64,000 nucleotides of DNA from Bacteroidota bacterium (GTDB lineage Bacteria; Bacteroidota; Bacteroidia; Flavobacteriales_D; Crocinitomicaceae), in NCBI GenBank assembly GCA_016192075.1, contig JACPUU010000018.1, positions 62,001 to 126,000 of the forward strand, given 5' to 3'. The translations under genes were made by a program, and so were the position numbers. The notes below the pieces were generated by a model that saw nothing but the letters and a program-made list of their open reading frames with translations, was not told the DNA's origin and searched no databases. Positions 57,663-64,000 of the stretch are shown here, in pieces (position 1 is the stretch's first letter; every line of letters begins with the position of its first letter).

Positions 57663-59596
57663 TTTTCTTCCACCCAATCACCGTATTCTTTGATCAGATT
57701 AATCAGCGCATCAACTGCTTCATTCTCTGACACATTTTTTCTGACAACGGTTTTTTCTTTGTAGAGGTTGATTTTTCCCTTACCCACGCCCACATAGCCA
57801 TAATCTGCATCAGCCATTTCTCCGGGGCCATTTACAATGCAGCCCATAATGCCAATTTTAAGGCCCTTCAGGTGATTGGTTTTAGCGCGTATTTTAGCGG
57901 TGGTTTCCTGCAAATCAAAGAGTGTTCTACCGCAGGAAGGGCATGAAATATATTCTGTTTTTGAAATGCGCGTGCGGGTTGCCTGCAAAATTCCAAACGC
58001 GGTAGAAGCAGTCAACTGGGGGGTTGAACAATTTACCGTGCAAATGAAAATTCCGTCGCCCATACCATCCAGCAGCAGCGCTCCAAAATCAGTGGCGCTG
58101 TATAATTGAAAGGTTTCGTTGTCCAGATTTTTGTAGGTATTTTGAATGATAACCGGTACCTCAATTCCCAGGCGCATCAGCTCCATAAAAAAGCGTCTCA
58201 TTTCAACAGCACCATGATTGTTATCACTGCGCAAAACCAACACCATTGGGTGTTCTGAAAACGTTGATTTCAGCCGGTGAATATCTGTTACGTCAGTTGC
58301 TGCAATGCGTACAAAATTCAAGTTTTTTGAGCGCTTTTCAGACACCAGATAATCTTCAAAATCAAATATCGGGTAGACCTGGTTTTTCTCTTTCCAGGCG
58401 CGCGACTCACAGATAATTCCAAGCGTGCCCGGTAACTCAAAATCAGGAATGGTTGTTCCGGTATACACATAATCCACCGCCTGATCTTTAATGGTCCACT
58501 TGTCATCAACAATGTTGTAAATATATCCCAGCGCAAATAAATTTACCGGTTTAACCGTTTCCAGATTACTCAGATCAGAAACGATTACGGGCACATGATG
58601 TTCACCAATATTCAGAACCGGTTTTGTTTTTCTGCGATTGTACTCAAAGGGGTTGTAAGGCAGGTCAAACGTAATGGGGGCAATATCAAAATGAAAGGCA
58701 CGATTGGTATATCGTTCTGCCAGTTTTTTTGCTACCGGAATTTCAAATTCAGGTTCTTCTGTTAATGAAACGCGAATGGTATCACCAATTCCATCTTCCA
58801 GCAAGGTGCCTATTCCAACGGCTGATTTAATACGGCCGTCTTCTCCTTCACCGGCTTCAGTAACACCCAAATGCAGCGGGTAAACACGCCCTCTTTCAAG
58901 CATTTTTGCCGCCAGTAAACGATACGCCTGTACCATTACCTGCGGATTGCTTGATTTCATGGAAATGATCAGATCAAAATAAGCGTTGTCTTCACAAATC
59001 TGAACAAATTCCAGCGCTGATTCAACCATTCCCAGCGGTGAATCACCGTAACGGCTCATAATGCGGTCAGACAGTGAACCGTGGTTGGTGCCAATACGCA
59101 TAGCGCGTTTTTTGGCTTTGCACAACAAAACCAACGGTGTGAATTTGTCACGGATCCGTTTTAATTCAGCGGCATACGATTCGTCTGTATAATCAAGCGT
59201 TTCAAATTTTTTCTTGTCGGCATAATTACCCGGGTTCACGCGGATTTTTTCTACGTGATGCGCCGCTTCTTCAGCCGCATTTGGTGTAAAATGAATATCA
59301 GCCACAAGCGGAGTTGTATGCCCCAACTGATTCAATTCATGGCGGATTAATTTGAGATTTTCAGCTTCCTTGATAGATGGCGCAGTGTAACGCACCAGCT
59401 CACACCCTGCCTCAATCATTCGAATAGCCTGGGCTACGGATGATGTTGTATCCATGGTGTCGGTGGTTGTCATGGATTGTAACCGGATTGGATTATCACC
59501 CCCAAAACCTATACCACCCACCATCACCTCACGGGTTTTTAACCGTGAATAACGGGTAAGGCTGTTGCAGTATTTTTGGTTTTTGTTTTCTGACAT
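57659..59596 (-). CDS. ispG: (E)-4-hydroxy-3-methylbut-2-enyl-diphosphate synthase, large form
   Basis: A 645-residue MEP-pathway enzyme. The N-terminal TIM barrel (about 1-290: RTREVMVGGIGFGGDNPIRLQSM style start, VADIHFTPNAA, VRVSLTEEPEFEIP) is followed by the large insertion domain (about 300-510) found in Bacteroidota, Chlamydia and plant enzymes. The C-terminal [4Fe-4S] domain has YISCPSCGRTLFDL and GIMGCIVNGPGEMADADYGYVG, giving three Cys ligands, with the Glu in NGPGE as fourth. Complete. It lies 46 nt downstream of metG on the same strand, with a palindrome between. Confidence 0.95.
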   Translation of the reverse strand: MSENKNQKYCNSLTRYSRLKTREVMVGGIGFGGDNPIRLQSMTTTDTMDTTSSVAQAIRMIEAGCELVRYTAPSIKEAENLKLIRHELNQLGHTTPLVADIHFTPNAAEEAAHHVEKIRVNPGNYADKKKFETLDYTDESYAAELKRIRDKFTPLVLLCKAKKRAMRIGTNHGSLSDRIMSRYGDSPLGMVESALEFVQICEDNAYFDLIISMKSSNPQVMVQAYRLLAAKMLERGRVYPLHLGVTEAGEGEDGRIKSAVGIGTLLEDGIGDTIRVSLTEEPEFEIPVAKKLAERYTNRAFHFDIAPITFDLPYNPFEYNRRKTKPVLNIGEHHVPVIVSDLSNLETVKPVNLFALGYIYNIVDDKWTIKDQAVDYVYTGTTIPDFELPGTLGIICESRAWKEKNQVYPIFDFEDYLVSEKRSKNLNFVRIAATDVTDIHRLKSTFSEHPMVLVLRSDNNHGAVEMRRFFMELMRLGIEVPVIIQNTYKNLDNETFQLYSATDFGALLLDGMGDGIFICTVNCSTPQLTASTAFGILQATRTRISKTEYISCPSCGRTLFDLQETTAKIRAKTNHLKGLKIGIMGCIVNGPGEMADADYGYVGVGKGKINLYKEKTVVRKNVSENEAVDALINLIKEYGDWVEEN

Positions 59597-59610
59597 TTAA
59601 TTTTATTTGG

Positions 59611-59650
59611 TCCGTCAGGCGCTGGTCGCGACCAGCACCTGCCTAACGGA
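59611..59650. repeat. TCGCGA palindrome between metG and ispG
   Basis: A perfect 16-bp core GCTGGTCGCGACCAGC (59621-59636), with outer arms TCCGTCAGG / CCTGCCTAACGGA that pair imperfectly. The metG stop codon lies in the right outer arm. The core GGTCGCGACC is the same as in dnaE at 494-503. It could attenuate readthrough from metG into ispG. Confidence 0.65.
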
Positions 59651-61700
59651 TTTCACAACCGGCTTCAAATCCTTCTTCCGGCGATACAAAACTCAATTTA
59701 CCTTCAGCATTTTCAGCCATTAAAATCATGCCTTGTGATTCTACTCCGCGAATGGTACGCGGAGCCAAATTCATCAGCAACGTTACTCTTTTTCCAATCA
59801 CCGCCTCAGGTGCATAATGTTCTGCAATGCCTGATACGACAGTGCGTTTATCCAGTCCGGTATCTACCGTTAATTTTAATAATTTATCTGCCTTGGGTAC
59901 CCGTTCAGCCGCCAGAATTTTGCCAACGCGGATATCCATTTTGGTAAAATCATCAAACGACACATTCTCCTTTTGTTTGGCAAATGTGCTGACACCTGCT
60001 GCTTTGCTTGCCTCCAGTTTTGCAACCTGTGCAGCAACAAAACTGTCTTCTACTTTAGCAACCATAATTTCGGCCTGGTTTAAAACGTGTCCGGCTGCGA
60101 GTATAGAATCACTGCCTGCCATTCTCCAATCAAGGTTTCCAATGTTTAAGAAATGGGCTATTTGTTTTGATTTTTGCGGTAAAAACGGTTCAAACGCAAG
60201 GGTTAAATTAGCCGTAATCTGCAAGGCAATATTCATGATTGTTTTTACACGAATCATGTCAGTTTTAGCCAGCTTCCAGGGCTCTGTTTCAGCCAGGTAT
60301 TTATTTCCCAAACGGGCCAGGTTCATGGCCTCTGTCTGTGCCTCGCGCAATTTGTAGCGCATAATCAACTCATCTATCTTTGCAGGGAAAGCGGCCAGTT
60401 CAGCCAGCACATCCTGATCCATATCAAACAAGGGGCCGCGCTCAGGTACCTCACCCTGGAAATATTTTTGTGTGAGCACAATGGCCCTGTTCACAAAGTT
60501 TCCAAGAATATCTGCCAGTTCATTATTCACCCGTGCCTGGTATTCTTTCCAGGTAAATTCACTGTCTTTACTCTCAGGTGCAATGCTGGTCAATACATAT
60601 TTCAGTTCATCATTTTTATCCGGATTGTCAGCCATAAATTCATGCAGCCATACCGCCCAGTTTCTGGATGTCGAAAATTTATCTCCTTCCAGGTTGAGGA
60701 ATTCGTAAGCCGGTACGTTGTCAGGTAAAATGTAATCTCCGTGCTCTTTCAGCAGAATAGGGAAAATGATGGTGTGGAAAACAATGTTGTCTTTGCCGAT
60801 AAAATGAACCAGTTTGGTATCACCGGTCCAGTACTCTTCCCAGTTTTTTCCATTCTCAGCCGCCCATTCTTTGGTGGCAGAAATATACCCGATAGGCGCG
60901 TCCAGCCAAACATACAATACTTTGCCGTCAGCATTTGGCAATGGTACTTTAACGCCCCAATCCAGGTCACGGGTCATGGCCCGGGGCTGCAACCCGCCAT
61001 CAATCCAGCTCATACACTGCCCAATAACCTGGTTGCGCCATTCTTTTGGATTGTGATGCTGTTTGCCGTTGAGAATACCCTCTTTGATCCAGGTACGCAG
61101 CCACTCTTCATGGCGCTCCATGGGCAAAAACCAATGTGATGTTTCTTTTAAAACCGGCGCTTTACCGCTCAAGGTTGAAACCGGGTTAATCAGGTCAGTG
61201 GGGCTCAATGCCGAGCCGCATTTTTCACACTGGTCGCCGTAGGCATTTTCATTGCCGCATTTAGGACACGTCCCAACAATGTAGCGGTCAGCCAGAAATT
61301 GTTTGTATTCGGTATCGTAATACTGCTCGGTTGTTTTTTCTACAAAACTTCCGTTGGCATTTAGTTTTTTGAAATATTCCTGCGCAGTTTCATGATGAAC
61401 CTGGTTCGATGTTCTGGAATAAATATCAAATGAAATATTAAAATCAGCAAAGGCCTTTTTGTTGATGGCATGGTATTTATCGACAATTACCTGCGGTGTG
61501 CTGTTTTCTTTTTTTGCGCGCAGGGTAATGGCTGCGCCGTGTTCATCACTGCCACACACAAAAACCACATCTTCTTTTTTCATGCGCATAAACCGCACAA
61601 AAATGTCTGCCGGTAAATAAACGCCGGCAATGTGACCTAAGTGAAGCGGACCATTGGCATAAGGCAGGGCCGCAGTTACGGTATATTTTGTTTTGTGCAT
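59643..61700 (-). CDS. metG: Methionyl-tRNA synthetase
   Basis: A 685-residue class I synthetase. The HIGH signature is in [16 protein letters not shown] (about 14-29), the zinc knuckle is [18 protein letters not shown] (about 145-162) and the KMSKS counterpart is KFSTS (about 342). The anticodon-binding helical domain follows ([27 protein letters not shown]). The C-terminal EMAP/Trbp111-type tRNA-binding domain runs from about 570 ([27 protein letters not shown]). Full-length dimer-type MetRS. A TATCTTTG box (61723-61730) precedes it. Confidence 0.96.
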   Translation of the reverse strand: MHKTKYTVTAALPYANGPLHLGHIAGVYLPADIFVRFMRMKKEDVVFVCGSDEHGAAITLRAKKENSTPQVIVDKYHAINKKAFADFNISFDIYSRTSNQVHHETAQEYFKKLNANGSFVEKTTEQYYDTEYKQFLADRYIVGTCPKCGNENAYGDQCEKCGSALSPTDLINPVSTLSGKAPVLKETSHWFLPMERHEEWLRTWIKEGILNGKQHHNPKEWRNQVIGQCMSWIDGGLQPRAMTRDLDWGVKVPLPNADGKVLYVWLDAPIGYISATKEWAAENGKNWEEYWTGDTKLVHFIGKDNIVFHTIIFPILLKEHGDYILPDNVPAYEFLNLEGDKFSTSRNWAVWLHEFMADNPDKNDELKYVLTSIAPESKDSEFTWKEYQARVNNELADILGNFVNRAIVLTQKYFQGEVPERGPLFDMDQDVLAELAAFPAKIDELIMRYKLREAQTEAMNLARLGNKYLAETEPWKLAKTDMIRVKTIMNIALQITANLTLAFEPFLPQKSKQIAHFLNIGNLDWRMAGSDSILAAGHVLNQAEIMVAKVEDSFVAAQVAKLEASKAAGVSTFAKQKENVSFDDFTKMDIRVGKILAAERVPKADKLLKLTVDTGLDKRTVVSGIAEHYAPEAVIGKRVTLLMNLAPRTIRGVESQGMILMAENAEGKLSFVSPEEGFEAGCEIR

Positions 61701-61722
61701 GTAAATTGTTGAAATAACACCG

Positions 61723-61730
61723 CAAAGATA
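61723..61730 (-). promoter_or_regulatory. Putative -7 box TATCTTTG of metG
   Basis: A TAnnTTTG match on the minus strand, 22 nt before ATG 61700. Confidence 0.4.
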
Positions 61731-61762
61731 CGGTTTGTTTGGGATTGTTAAGTAAAAGGATT

Positions 61763-61770
61763 TATCTTTG
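61763..61770 (+). promoter_or_regulatory. Putative -7 box TATCTTTG of the LD-carboxypeptidase gene
   Basis: A TAnnTTTG match 70 nt before the GTG start; a TTG at 61745-61747 lies 15 nt upstream. Weaker than the others because of the long leader. Confidence 0.3.
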
Positions 61771-61840
61771 TTCAGCCCACTGAAATTGAGCCCGACATGA
61801 AATACGAAGTATTCACGAACACCTATTAAAAAAATTCAGC

Positions 61841-62725
61841 GTGAGTAAAAAAATCCACATCACCGCACCGGCTAAAGTTATTGATAAAGCCTGTATTGAT
61901 TTTGCGGTTGATTTTTTGAAGAAAAACGGGTTTGCCGTTAGTCTGGCTCCCCATGTGCTGGGTAAAAACAATTATTTTTCAGGCACCGATGCTGAGCGCC
62001 GTGCTGATTTTCAGGCCGCGCTGGACGACGATTCCATTGATTTTATTTTATGTGCACGCGGTGGTTATGGGTCTGTGCGGATTATTGATGAGCTGGATTT
62101 TTCAACCTTTATCAAAAAGCCCAAACTGGTTATTGGTTTTAGTGATATCACGGTTTTTCACAACCACATTCACAACCATTTTAACCTGCCAACACTGCAC
62201 GCCAGCGTTCCGCTGAATTTTCAATCCAATACACCAGAGGCCTTAAATTCCCTGCTGAATGTTCTCAACGAAAAGCCAAACCGGTATGACATTCAACCCT
62301 CACGCTACAACCGTAACGGTAAGGTACAAGCAATTGTGGTAGGTGGCAATTTATCCATTCTTTATTCGCTGATTGGCACCAATTCAGATTTGCAGACGGA
62401 CGGAAAAATTTTGTTTATTGAAGATATTGGCGAACACATTTATGCGCTTGACCGGATACTGTATTCACTCAAAAAATCAAACAAGCTTCAAAATCTTGCA
62501 GGCCTTATCGTTGGCGGTATGACGAATATCAAAGACACCGAAATTCCATTTGGAAAAACAATGGAAGATGTAATTTCAGAAATAATGGCTCCGTATAAAT
62601 TCCCGGTGTGTTTTAATTTTCCCGCAGGGCATGTTGACGATAACCGGGCTATTCTTTTGGGGAAAGCAGCTACACTTGTTGTTGAAACGGATGCGGTACG
62701 ATTTGAGCAATTTTTTACCGCTTAG
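61841..62725 (+). CDS. Muramoyltetrapeptide LD-carboxypeptidase (peptidase S66)
   Basis: A 294-residue protein from GTG 61841. It removes the terminal D-Ala from muramoyl tetrapeptides in peptidoglycan recycling. The family blocks are ARGGYGSVRIIDELDF, the nucleophile Ser in LVIGFSDITVFHNHIH (about 107), the Glu in LFIEDIGEHIYALDRIL (about 203) and the His in FPAGHVDDNRAILLGK (about 268), so the Ser-Glu-His triad is complete. No signal peptide, as expected for a cytoplasmic enzyme. Divergent from metG. Confidence 0.92.
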   Translation: MSKKIHITAPAKVIDKACIDFAVDFLKKNGFAVSLAPHVLGKNNYFSGTDAERRADFQAALDDDSIDFILCARGGYGSVRIIDELDFSTFIKKPKLVIGFSDITVFHNHIHNHFNLPTLHASVPLNFQSNTPEALNSLLNVLNEKPNRYDIQPSRYNRNGKVQAIVVGGNLSILYSLIGTNSDLQTDGKILFIEDIGEHIYALDRILYSLKKSNKLQNLAGLIVGGMTNIKDTEIPFGKTMEDVISEIMAPYKFPVCFNFPAGHVDDNRAILLGKAATLVVETDAVRFEQFFTA

Positions 62726-62739
62726 ATACTGTTAAAAAT

Positions 62740-62900
62740 GAAAACAAGTTTGACAGATACCAGGATTCCCCGCTGATTTGCGCTGATTTAATTTCGCAGA
62801 ATACGCTGATTTTTTTGAATTTCTATCCCAATTCTGCGCAATCTGCGGCCCTTATCCGCGACAATTTGCGGGAATCTTTTGATCAAAAAATCAAATTTAA
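62740..62900. repeat. Degenerate GCTGATTT / CGCAGAAT repeat in intergenic region
   Basis: CGCTGATTTGCGCTGATTT, then CGCAGAATACGCTGATTT, and further on GCGCAATCTGCGG and CGCGACAATTTGCGGG form a string of short related and partly inverted units. This type of intergenic repeat is, to my recollection, common in Bacteroidota. Open frames across it are not credible. Confidence 0.5.
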
Positions 62901-62978
62901 ACAGTTTCTTGGCCATTCTCCTCCAATACCTGCAACGCATAAATCCGCGCGCATCACAATAATTCCCGGTTCAATTCG

Positions 62979-62986
62979 TACTTTTG
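62979..62986 (+). promoter_or_regulatory. Putative -7 box TACTTTTG of the glycosyltransferase gene
   Basis: A TAnnTTTG match 9 nt before ATG 62996, again implying a very short leader. Confidence 0.4.
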
Positions 62987-62995
62987 GGCTGAACC

Positions 62996-63715
62996 ATGAA
63001 TCAACCGCCTGCAAATAAGAAGCACTTAAGCCTGATTTTACCTTGTTACAATCCGCCTGTAAACTGGGAAAAGATTGTGGTTGAATCTGTAAAATCCATC
63101 GCTGAAAAAACCGGGCAACAGCTTCAGCTCATCATTGTCAATGACGGTTCCACCAAAAATACCGAACCTGAAAAGGTTGAATTTATCCGTCGGTCTTTGC
63201 CTGATTTTGAGTGGATTTCATATACCGAAAACCGTGGAAAGGGTTATGCGCTCCGGCAAGGAGTAGCAAAGGCAAACAGTGATCTGATGATTTACACGGA
63301 TATTGATTTTCCGTACCTTGAATCCAGTTTTCTGGGGCTCTACAAAACACTGCAGCAGGGGTATGATGTGGTGCCGGGTCACCGCGGAAAAGAGTACTAT
63401 TCAAAAACGCCGTTTTTGCGCAAGGTTATTTCCAAATTTCTGCGATGGACACTGAAAACATTTCTGCGGTTACCAACCGATGACTCACAATGTGGTATCA
63501 AGGGTTTTAACCAAAAGGGAGCCGCGGTTTTTATGGACACCCGGATTGACCGCTTTTTGTTTGACCTGGAGTTTATCAAACTTTCAAGCAAACGAAAACT
63601 CCGTTTTCAGAAAGTTGAAGTGGAGCTTAAACCCAATGTAATTTTCAGCAAGGTAAACGGCCGGATATTGCTGCGCGAATCAGTCAACTTTTTTAAAGTT
63701 TTGTTCCGGAAATAA
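62996..63715 (+). CDS. Family 2 glycosyltransferase
   Basis: A 239-residue protein. A GT-A fold is visible: LSLILPCYNPPVNWEKIVVESV at the start, LQLIIVNDGSTKNTEPEKVEF, the substrate loop NRGKGYALRQGVAKANSD, and the metal-binding DxD as MIYTDIDFPY near 100. The acceptor-side segment is DDSQCGIKGFNQKGAAVF, typical of the dolichyl-phosphate-glucose/mannose synthase-like GT2 group. No membrane helices. Possible donor: UDP- or GDP-sugar to a polyprenyl phosphate. A stand-alone gene. Confidence 0.9.
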   Translation: MNQPPANKKHLSLILPCYNPPVNWEKIVVESVKSIAEKTGQQLQLIIVNDGSTKNTEPEKVEFIRRSLPDFEWISYTENRGKGYALRQGVAKANSDLMIYTDIDFPYLESSFLGLYKTLQQGYDVVPGHRGKEYYSKTPFLRKVISKFLRWTLKTFLRLPTDDSQCGIKGFNQKGAAVFMDTRIDRFLFDLEFIKLSSKRKLRFQKVEVELKPNVIFSKVNGRILLRESVNFFKVLFRK

Positions 63716-63782
63716 TTCCTGTCATTTTACCGGCATGATCTGCGGGGCAGTTACCTGTTTTCGGGGTCAGAAATACCACCGG

Positions 63783-63998
63783 TCAATGCCTGAACGAATC
63801 TGCTTTCAGCCAATAATTATTGTAGATAATGTATTCCTGGTTACCGCGTTTGGTGCGCCTGAATAAAGGATTGCCCTGCGACCGCTGAATCAGCAATTCA
63901 TCAAGGTAATACGGCTCTCCGTTTCCATTACCGGTAATAAGCAGATTGAATTTTTCAATAAGCGGTGAAACTTCAAACTCAAGGGTTACAAAACACCA
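63783..63998 (-). CDS. C-terminal fragment of an unidentified protein running off the window
   Basis: A continuous minus-strand reading frame of 71 codons ends at TGA (63783-63785) and stays open to the window edge. It reads WCFVTLEFEVSPLIEKFNLL, ITGNGNGEPYYLDELLIQR, and closes near YNNYWLKADSFRH. The codon pattern is typical of a coding region. The family was not recognised. Convergent with the glycosyltransferase gene. Confidence 0.65.
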   Translation of the reverse strand, partial: WCFVTLEFEVSPLIEKFNLLITGNGNGEPYYLDELLIQRSQGNPLFRRTKRGNQEYIIYNNYWLKADSFRH

Positions 63999-64000
63999 GT

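Noticed and set aside
62960-62996. tRNA-like TTC arm (GGTTCAATTC)
   Set aside because: No acceptor stem, D arm or anticodon arm can be built around it; it overlaps a promoter box.
62815-63018. 67-codon frame before the glycosyltransferase
   Set aside because: Lies in a degenerate repeat and runs into the GT2 gene in another frame.

Overview
The window is chromosomal DNA of a Bacteroidota bacterium, probably Flavobacteriia-like, though the order cannot be fixed from this sequence alone. The evidence is seven secreted proteins ending in type IX secretion (T9SS) C-terminal domains, a murF-alr fusion, a large-form ispG, an OMP_b-brl/TonB-type barrel with a carboxypeptidase-like N-domain, PorT-like barrels, a LytTR/LytS pair, a histone H1-like Lys/Ala/Pro protein, and repeated TAnnTTTG -7 promoter boxes 6 to 26 nt upstream of start codons. 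No rRNA, tRNA, CRISPR array, intact transposase or prophage was seen.

Layout. Positions 1-3.2 kb hold a 25-bp tandem repeat and a short-form DNA polymerase III alpha subunit. 3.5-5.2 kb holds three tandem ORF6N-domain genes. 5.3-8.3 kb is an ECF sigma factor overlapping an anti-sigma/cytochrome c fusion. 8.4-15.1 kb has an SDR epimerase, a cyclophilin-FKBP isomerase, a CotH-type secreted protein, heme A synthase and an AraC regulator. 15.7-30.4 kb is mostly envelope and secreted proteins (SBBP propeller, outer-membrane barrels, a BNR propeller, a 1332-residue T9SS protein) plus a solitary SiaC-like protein. 30.5-41.1 kb holds an M28 peptidase, thymidine kinase, MurF-Alr, an LVIVD lipoprotein, YicC, an adenine-nucleotide alpha hydrolase-type ligase and the H1-like protein. 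41.7-48.7 kb is a minus-strand block of GH43-like and T9SS proteins, a LytS/LytTR two-component pair and a secreted esterase. 48.9-52.8 kb has an exported TPR-CHAT protein, a truncated ORF6N remnant and a fourth ORF6N gene. 52.8-64 kb is metabolic: Kbl, a fatty acid hydroxylase, Tpx, IspG, MetG, an LD-carboxypeptidase, a GT2 glycosyltransferase and a partial gene at the edge.

The strongest unexplained signal is in the four intact ORF6N genes. Each carries, at the same codon register in the middle of the gene, a 29-nt inverted repeat. The arm sequence differs between paralogues but the pairing is kept, by paired changes that alter amino acids. Two of the genes also contain a 27-nt in-frame palindromic insertion that recurs, inverted, directly upstream of the remnant and of the fourth gene. 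The tandem copies are mosaics that change partner around the central palindrome. Further palindromes centred on TCGCGA lie in intergenic DNA and inside dnaE. Together these suggest an uncharacterised DNA-level relationship between ORF6N proteins and short palindromes, either self-recognition or a recombination point. That reading is inference; the inverted repeats themselves are read directly from the sequence.
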